A stretch of 19,463 nt of DNA from Oscillospiraceae bacterium (GTDB taxonomy: Bacteria > Bacillota > Clostridia > Oscillospirales > Oscillospiraceae). Position numbers and translations under genes: made by a program. This document shows, piece after piece, positions 15,632-19,463 of the stretch (positions are counted from its first letter, which is position 1; each line of letters starts with the position of its first letter). The notes below the pieces were generated by a model. The model was not told the DNA's origin. It did not search any database and saw nothing but the letters and a program-made list of their open reading frames with translations. Location of the stretch: the NCBI GenBank assembly GCA_020025655.1, contig JAHHRR010000033.1, positions 1-19,463 of the forward strand, given 5' to 3'.

Positions 15632-15673
15632 TTTCGAAATTTATTTTTAAACTAATTTTTTATTTCGAAATTT
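15632..15673. repeat. Paired TTTCGAAATTT repeat in the fixA leader
   Basis: TTTCGAAATTT occurs at 15632-15642 and again at 15663-15673, in the same orientation and 31 bp apart, about three helix turns. Each copy has the palindromic core TTTCGAAA. Both lie downstream of the predicted sigma-54 start (near 15683) and before the ribosome site, where a bound repressor could block elongation. Confidence 0.4.
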
Positions 15674-15694
15674 TTTTATTTGCCTTATATTACA

Positions 15695-15711
15695 GCAAAT
15701 ACCATGCCAAC
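15695..15711 (-). promoter_or_regulatory. Sigma-54 promoter of fixAB-caiC
   Basis: On the minus strand the sequence reads GTTGGCATGGTATTTGC. The -24 GG (15708-15707) and -12 GC (15696-15695) have the exact 10-bp gap required by sigma-54. Transcription should begin near 15683, giving a leader of about 65 nt before fixA. It is nearly identical to the promoter at 16007-16022. Confidence 0.88.
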
Positions 15712-15738
15712 TTTTCAAAAAGTTAAAATGTTAATAGC

Positions 15739-15918
15739 TTGACATACATTATAATTATTACGAGAACAAGATTGGCAAAAAATTGTCGAAACGACAAAAT
15801 CTAAAATTGTACTAAAAGCTAGGAATTTGTCTGTTGTGAGGTTACAATGTCGTGACCTACTTTACATTCAACTGTCATATTGCAAGTGACATCTGTCTTT
15901 TATTCAAATCATCTGTCT
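15739..15918. promoter_or_regulatory. Candidate enhancer region with TGTC/GACA half-sites
   Basis: The stretch between the two divergent sigma-54 promoters is rich in TGTC or GACA elements. They include TTGACA (15739), the dyad TTGTCG-AAA-CGACAA (15783-15797), TTGTC (15827), ATGTCGTGAC (15847-15856) and the dyad TGTCA-N9-TGACA (15873-15891). The 9-bp direct repeat CATCTGTCT occurs at 15890-15898 and 15910-15918, exactly 20 bp apart. This is where upstream activator sites are expected. Which element the regulator binds is not known. Confidence 0.5.
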
Positions 15919-16006
15919 AAAATATACATATCTCAAACTTTCTGCAGAAGCTTAACAATTATAAACTTTATATGATTTTTTCGTGCAAAACGCATTAGTT
16001 AAAAAG

Positions 16007-16022
16007 TTGGCATACTTTTTGC
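16007..16022 (+). promoter_or_regulatory. Sigma-54 promoter of the second BCCT gene
   Basis: TTGGCATACTTTTTGC, with GG at 16009-16010 and GC at 16021-16022, has the exact sigma-54 spacing. Transcription should start near 16034, which leaves about 40 nt before the start codon. The -24 half TTGGCAT and the surrounding A-rich and TAAATATA flanks match the promoter of fixAB on the other strand. Confidence 0.9.
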
Positions 16023-16060
16023 GGTAAATATAGTCAGCAGCTAAGTTTAAATATTTGAAT

Positions 16061-16066
16061 GGAGGA
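16061..16066 (+). promoter_or_regulatory. Ribosome site that favours a TTG start
   Basis: GGAGGA lies 7 nt before an in-frame TTG at 16074. The ATG at 16059 overlaps this Shine-Dalgarno sequence and has none of its own upstream. The TTG is therefore the more probable start of the transporter gene. Confidence 0.7.
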
Positions 16067-16073
16067 ACCAACT

Positions 16074-17582
16074 TTGAAAACTAAAGAACACAATATTGAT
16101 TACAGGATATTTATTCCTTCGCTGGTAATTGCAGTAGTAGCAATCACATTAATGATTTGCTTTTCAGATTTTTCCGGAAAGTTACTGGATCGGTGTTTTT
16201 ATTTTCTTACATATAAAATCGGCTGGGTATATCTTTTGCTGGTTGCTGTTTTGCTGGTGTTCAGTCTTTGGATTGCATTTTCTAAATTTGGATCCATCAA
16301 GCTTGGTGATAAAGACACACCGAAACAATACTCAGATTTCAGTTGGACTGCTATGATTTTTGCAGCCGGTATGTCAATCGCCGTTGTATTGCTTGGCTTT
16401 ATCGAGCCTATCAATCTCCTGATGTCTACACCTCAGGAAATAGAGCCTATGAGCGATAAAGCCTATGAATATGCACATATGTATGCACAGTTTTTCCAGG
16501 GTCCCGCTGCCTGGTGTGTATACGGACCTGCTTCTGCTGCTGTGGGCTATACTATCTATGTAAAAAAAGAGAATGTCCTTAAACTGAGCAGTGCCTGCAC
16601 ACCGGTTCTCGGAGATTACGCAAACAGATGGCCCGGTGTTACAATTGATGTACTTGTTATGCTTGGAATGATTGGCGGCATCTCCACCTCCCTCGGTATG
16701 GGTGCGCCGACTGTTACTGCCCTTATTGAATACATCACCGGTATCCCTCAGAGCACATTTATGACTGTTGTAGTTATGTTTATCTGGGCCTGCATTTTTG
16801 GTACAAGCGTATTTCTCGGTCTGGACAAGGGCATAAAAAAGCTGTCAGACATTAACCTCTATGTTATGTTTTTCCTGATGGCACTTGTATTTTTTGTTAT
16901 ACCCAAAAGAGAGTTTTTCTTTAACGAGCTCAACAGTCTTGGTCTTATGATAGATAATATCGGAGAATTGATGCTTGGCTCATCTATATTCGGTACAAGC
17001 ACCTTCACAGAAGACTGGACAGTTTTCTACTGGGCATGGTGGCTTGCATTTATGCCTATGGTTGCTCTTTTCGGTGCAAGAGTATCAAAAGGCCGTACCA
17101 TTCGCCAGATGATTCTTGGCGAGCTGGTGTACGGCGGCGGCGGTTCCCTGTTGGTTTTCGGACTCTTCGGTGCTTATTCTCTGCATCTGCAGCGCAGCGG
17201 TGCAGTTGACTTGGTAAAAATTCTTGCAGAACAGGGAAGAGAACAGACTCTTATTGCAATTGTTAATACCCTGCCCATGCACAACATAACCATGGTTTTG
17301 GTTCTCTGCCTGATATTTATTTTCCTTGCAACCACAATTGACTCCACTGCATATACTCTGGCTTCTGTCTGCACGAAAAAGCTCTCCGGCGATGAGCAGC
17401 CCGCCAGATATAACCGCATTACCTGGGCTGTAATCCTTCTTCTGTTTGCTCTGGGACTTGTCCTTCTCGGTGGCCTCCAGATCGTCCAGACCGCTTCTAT
17501 TCTTCTTGGCTTCCCACTGATATTCGTTACTATATTGATTATGGTTTCGGTAAAAAAGATGTTCAATGCGCATAAATTCTGA
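16074..17582 (+). CDS. BCCT transporter, sodium-coupled type
   Basis: A BCCT-family carrier of about 502 residues (507 if the ATG at 16059 is used) with some 12 membrane helices. Residue numbers here count from that ATG. The Trp motif of TM8 is intact, YWAWW at 324-328, followed by SKGRTIRQ (343-350), so it should recognise a quaternary ammonium compound. Other cage positions differ from CaiT: Tyr114 is N119 and Trp142 is Q147. CaiT Arg262 is N266 (SDIN), Met331 is V335, and LATTIDS in a late helix resembles the sodium-site hydroxyls of BetP-type carriers. Sodium symport is therefore likelier than the sodium-free exchange of CaiT. It diverges from fixAB-caiC behind a sigma-54 promoter, so uptake is probably switched on with those genes. 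A two-way terminator follows. The substrate is inferred as carnitine, gamma-butyrobetaine or another betaine. Confidence 0.9.
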   Translation: MKTKEHNIDYRIFIPSLVIAVVAITLMICFSDFSGKLLDRCFYFLTYKIGWVYLLLVAVLLVFSLWIAFSKFGSIKLGDKDTPKQYSDFSWTAMIFAAGMSIAVVLLGFIEPINLLMSTPQEIEPMSDKAYEYAHMYAQFFQGPAAWCVYGPASAAVGYTIYVKKENVLKLSSACTPVLGDYANRWPGVTIDVLVMLGMIGGISTSLGMGAPTVTALIEYITGIPQSTFMTVVVMFIWACIFGTSVFLGLDKGIKKLSDINLYVMFFLMALVFFVIPKREFFFNELNSLGLMIDNIGELMLGSSIFGTSTFTEDWTVFYWAWWLAFMPMVALFGARVSKGRTIRQMILGELVYGGGGSLLVFGLFGAYSLHLQRSGAVDLVKILAEQGREQTLIAIVNTLPMHNITMVLVLCLIFIFLATTIDSTAYTLASVCTKKLSGDEQPARYNRITWAVILLLFALGLVLLGGLQIVQTASILLGFPLIFVTILIMVSVKKMFNAHKF

Positions 17583-17671
17583 TTTTAAAATGAAGCAGGC
17601 TACCTAAAGTGCTTTCTGTCTGTGTAAAGCAGGCAGCAATTCCTTTATCTTTTGCCTTCCGCTTATGGCGC

Positions 17672-17730
17672 AAAAAATAACCCCATTTGTTAGATATTAT
17701 GTGGTACAGTCTAACAAATGGGGTTTATTT
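17672..17730. terminator. Two-way intrinsic terminator, same stem as at 37-81
   Basis: A 16-bp perfect stem (17679-17694 with 17710-17725) has an A-run on its left and TTTATTT on its right, so it can end both the second BCCT gene (plus) and the converging nitroreductase gene (minus). The stem sequence CCCCATTTGTTAGA is identical to the terminator at 37-81, while the loops differ. Confidence 0.88.
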
Positions 17731-17837
17731 CATTTTATATGTGACTACTTTTGCTTATCCAGTTAAAAGTCGTCACTTCTCGATTTATTATTATAAACTA
17801 GATTTTCCCTAGTACGCTGAAATAACAGCTTTTTAAC

Positions 17838-18362
17838 TTAGAGAACCTCCACTATTTCCTCACGGGATTTTCTGGTAAAATGCAATTTGCAGGGACCACT
17901 CTTGGGTTCGTCTGAGGCATAGCCTACGGGAAGCATTGCAACTATTTCATAGTCCGCCATCTGTGGGCATAACTCTTTAAGAAGCTTTATGTCTATATCT
18001 CCTACCCAGGTACTTCTGAGACCAAGATCGTGAATTTCAAGCAGCATATGAGTTGCTGCAATTGCAGCATCCACGTCGGCAAAGTTTTTGTTGTCGCTTT
18101 CTCTTGTCCAAGAGCTGTTTTTTCTGCCTCCAATTACAAAAACGTGCTTTACTTTATGTACAAATCTGTAAGGGGTAACCTTCTGTAAGATTTCTCTTGC
18201 AGATTCTGACTCCATAAGCCAAACTTTAATAGGTTGGTAGTTAACAGCGCTAGGAGCCATTACTGCCACGTCCATAATTTTTTCCAGTTTTTCTCTCTCT
18301 ACTTCCCTGTCAGAAAACTTTCTGCATGAATATCTCTCGTCAGCAAGCTTATAAAAATCCAT
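17838..18362 (-). CDS. Nitroreductase-family flavoprotein
   Basis: A 174-residue nitroreductase of the short type that binds FMN and usually uses NAD(P)H. The N-terminal MDFYKLADERYSCRKF carries the FMN-phosphate Arg/Ser-type motif (RYSCRKF, 10-16). APSAVNYQP follows near 37-45, and a conserved LGLRSTWVGD lies later. A longer reading frame begins 14 codons upstream at 18404. The Met at 18362 is preferred because it has a GAGGTG ribosome site and matches the usual family start. It stands alone, with its own promoter and a shared terminator with the neighbouring BCCT gene. Nothing ties it to carnitine metabolism, and the substrate is unknown. Confidence 0.88.
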   Translation of the reverse strand: MDFYKLADERYSCRKFSDREVEREKLEKIMDVAVMAPSAVNYQPIKVWLMESESAREILQKVTPYRFVHKVKHVFVIGGRKNSSWTRESDNKNFADVDAAIAATHMLLEIHDLGLRSTWVGDIDIKLLKELCPQMADYEIVAMLPVGYASDEPKSGPCKLHFTRKSREEIVEVL

Positions 18363-18421
18363 TATATACACCTCAAATCTTTTATAAAAATAAGCGGCAG
18401 ACATTACCAGCCTATAAATTT

Positions 18422-18451
18422 ATTATATCATAGGAATTTAAGCTCTATCAA
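18422..18451 (-). promoter_or_regulatory. Sigma-70 promoter of the nitroreductase gene
   Basis: On the minus strand, TTGATA (18451-18446) and TATAAT (18427-18422) are separated by 18 bp. They lie about 60 bp before the chosen ATG at 18362, which leaves room for the ribosome site. The predicted start falls near 18415, downstream of most of the 14-codon extension, supporting the shorter protein less strongly than the ribosome site does. Confidence 0.6.
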
Positions 18452-18759
18452 GACCTTGTTTCTTTAATTCTTATTTCCTATATGCTATACAAAAAAATAT
18501 TGTTATTTTCATACGCTTTACCGATTGAGCTTTATCGAATAATCATTTCACTAAACTCATTTGCAGACTCTGCTTCAAACTAAATATTTTATATAATCAG
18601 AAACTAATATATATCCAATAAAACCGCAGTGCTATACAGTGCATAGATCAGAAATTTTAATTTTGATAAATTTTATTTGTCGAAAATCAGCTGCCGCACA
18701 TACTAGAATGCGCAATTTGGAAATCAAAATACAGTACACCATGCAGTATCAGCCATCAC
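18452..18759. other. Intergenic stretch, no gene seen
   Basis: AT-rich sequence between the nitroreductase and rpoN promoters. No coding frame, RNA gene or clear repeat is visible in it. Only short imperfect direct repeats occur, such as CAGTGC on either side of TATA near 18630-18645. Confidence 0.5.
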
Positions 18760-18788
18760 TTGACACAGTTCTCTTTCTTTGTTAAAAT
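18760..18788 (+). promoter_or_regulatory. Sigma-70 promoter of rpoN
   Basis: TTGACA (18760-18765) and TAAAAT (18783-18788) with a 17-bp spacer lie about 90 bp before the rpoN start codon. A GGGAG ribosome site is at 18865-18869. A TATACT at 18794-18799 is too far from this -35 box to be the partner. Confidence 0.72.
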
Positions 18789-18876
18789 TATGATATACTG
18801 AAAACATATTCAATTTGCAAAATTTTAGGGTCAATAAGCATAGCAGTCAGACACTTTTCTCTCAGGGAGCAGATGT

Positions 18877-19463
18877 ATGGAATTATCTCAAATTACTTCT
18901 CAGCGTCAAACGCAAACATTAAATGTTCATCTTCAGCAATCTATGCAGATGCTGCAAATGAACAATGTGGAGTTAGACGAGTTTCTAACTGAGCTTTCAA
19001 ATGAAAATCCGTTGCTGGAATTAAATTCTCCGCATCAGAATAATGAGATAAGCATTGATAATCTTTCATCTACCCCCACTTCTTTTAATACGAATGCTGA
19101 TATATATGACGGCAATTCTCAATCAGACCATGATGGCGAATTTCCCGGTCTTTACTATGAGAATGATTCCTTTATTAACAGCATAAAGGATCAGATAAAT
19201 TCCGCAAACATACCCGAAACCATCAGGAGGCAGCTTATCTGGCTTTGCTACGAGCTTGATGATAAAGGTTATCTGCCCTGCGATCCAGGAAATCTCGCTA
19301 TATTCGGATATTCCATAGAGATGTATGAAAATGCGATTAAAATTTTGCAGTCGTTTGAGCCCGCCGGACTTGGTGCACGTAGTCTTTCCGAGTGCCTTAA
19401 AATTCAGCTGGAGCGGCAAAATAAGCTGACAGCGCTTAACAGAGAAATTTGTGATAATTATTT
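18877..19463 (+). CDS. rpoN: RNA polymerase sigma-54 factor RpoN, partial
   Basis: The first 195 codons of sigma-54, cut by the right edge of the window. Region I, which contacts the activator and holds the polymerase inactive, is plain: SQRQTQTLNVHLQQSMQMLQ followed by ELDEFLTELSNENPLLEL. A variable Asn/Ser-rich linker (about 49-90) is the expected region II. The core-binding region begins after it, with EPAGLGARSLSECLKIQL being the typical EPAGVGAR-type element. No frameshift is seen. Start choice: ATG at 18877 has GGGAG at the right distance, and the ATG at 18873 is out of frame. It lies close to the sigma-54-dependent cai genes, so regulator, sigma factor and targets sit together. The DNA-binding RpoN box is outside the window. 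Confidence 0.96.
   Translation, partial: MELSQITSQRQTQTLNVHLQQSMQMLQMNNVELDEFLTELSNENPLLELNSPHQNNEISIDNLSSTPTSFNTNADIYDGNSQSDHDGEFPGLYYENDSFINSIKDQINSANIPETIRRQLIWLCYELDDKGYLPCDPGNLAIFGYSIEMYENAIKILQSFEPAGLGARSLSECLKIQLERQNKLTALNREICDNY

Noticed and set aside
15771..15787. A third TTGGCA that might be a sigma-54 -24 element
   Set aside because: The position 12 bp on reads TC rather than GC, so the -12 element is missing.
18363..18404. N-terminal extension of the nitroreductase starting at 18404
   Set aside because: The 14 extra residues do not match the family start and no good ribosome site precedes them. The Met at 18362 has GAGGTG and the usual MDF start.
1..19463. CRISPR arrays, tRNA or rRNA genes, transposases and integrases
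   Set aside because: None was seen on reading. No regularly spaced repeats, no tRNA cloverleaf and no mobile-element protein is supported.

Overview
The window looks like a chromosomal piece of a low-to-moderate GC anaerobic Firmicute, probably a gut-type Clostridia. The evidence is strong GGAGG-type ribosome binding sites, several ETF flavoproteins with acyl-CoA enzymes and no respiratory partner, and sigma-54 control. Species and family cannot be read from the sequence. Almost all of it is a carnitine / crotonobetaine / gamma-butyrobetaine-type CoA pathway. CaiA, CaiB, CaiC, FixA and FixB are recognised by close similarity to the E. coli proteins as I recall them.

Layout. (1) 130-10547, minus strand: a nine-gene run read from right to left. 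It encodes a BCCT transporter, CaiA acyl-CoA dehydrogenase, a CaiD-like crotonase lacking one catalytic Glu, CaiB CoA-transferase, a second crotonase with both Glu residues, a GlcD-type FAD oxidase, EtfB, EtfA and a second family III CoA-transferase of the FldA/HadA kind. It ends in an intrinsic terminator at 37-81. Four intercistronic hairpins divide it into blocks. (2) 10856-12292, plus strand: a PAS / AAA+ / Fis sigma-54 activator with its own sigma-70 promoter and terminator. (3) 12330-15617, minus strand: fixA-fixB-caiC. (4) 15618-16058: a divergent control region with two near-identical -24/-12 sigma-54 promoters facing outward and a cluster of TGTC/GACA half-sites between them. (5) 16074-17582, plus strand: a second BCCT transporter, probably starting at TTG. 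(6) 17672-17730: a two-way terminator whose stem is the same sequence as the one at 37-81. (7) 17838-18362, minus strand: a small nitroreductase. (8) 18877 to the end, plus strand: the first 195 codons of rpoN, sigma-54 itself.

How it probably works (inference). BCCT carriers import or exchange the betaine. CaiC starts the cycle by making the acyl-CoA and CaiB passes CoA between substrate and product. A crotonase interconverts carnitinyl- and crotonobetainyl-CoA, and CaiA with FixAB reduces crotonobetainyl-CoA. The activator plus sigma-54 would switch on fixAB-caiC and the second carrier. The unusual part is the extra module inside the long operon: a GlcD-like oxidase with its own EtfBA and an FldA/HadA-like CoA-transferase. 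Several active-site or binding positions (in BCCT 1, BCCT 2, the CaiD-like crotonase and the oxidase) differ from the textbook families. This suggests a modified or additional substrate coupled to the carnitine route.
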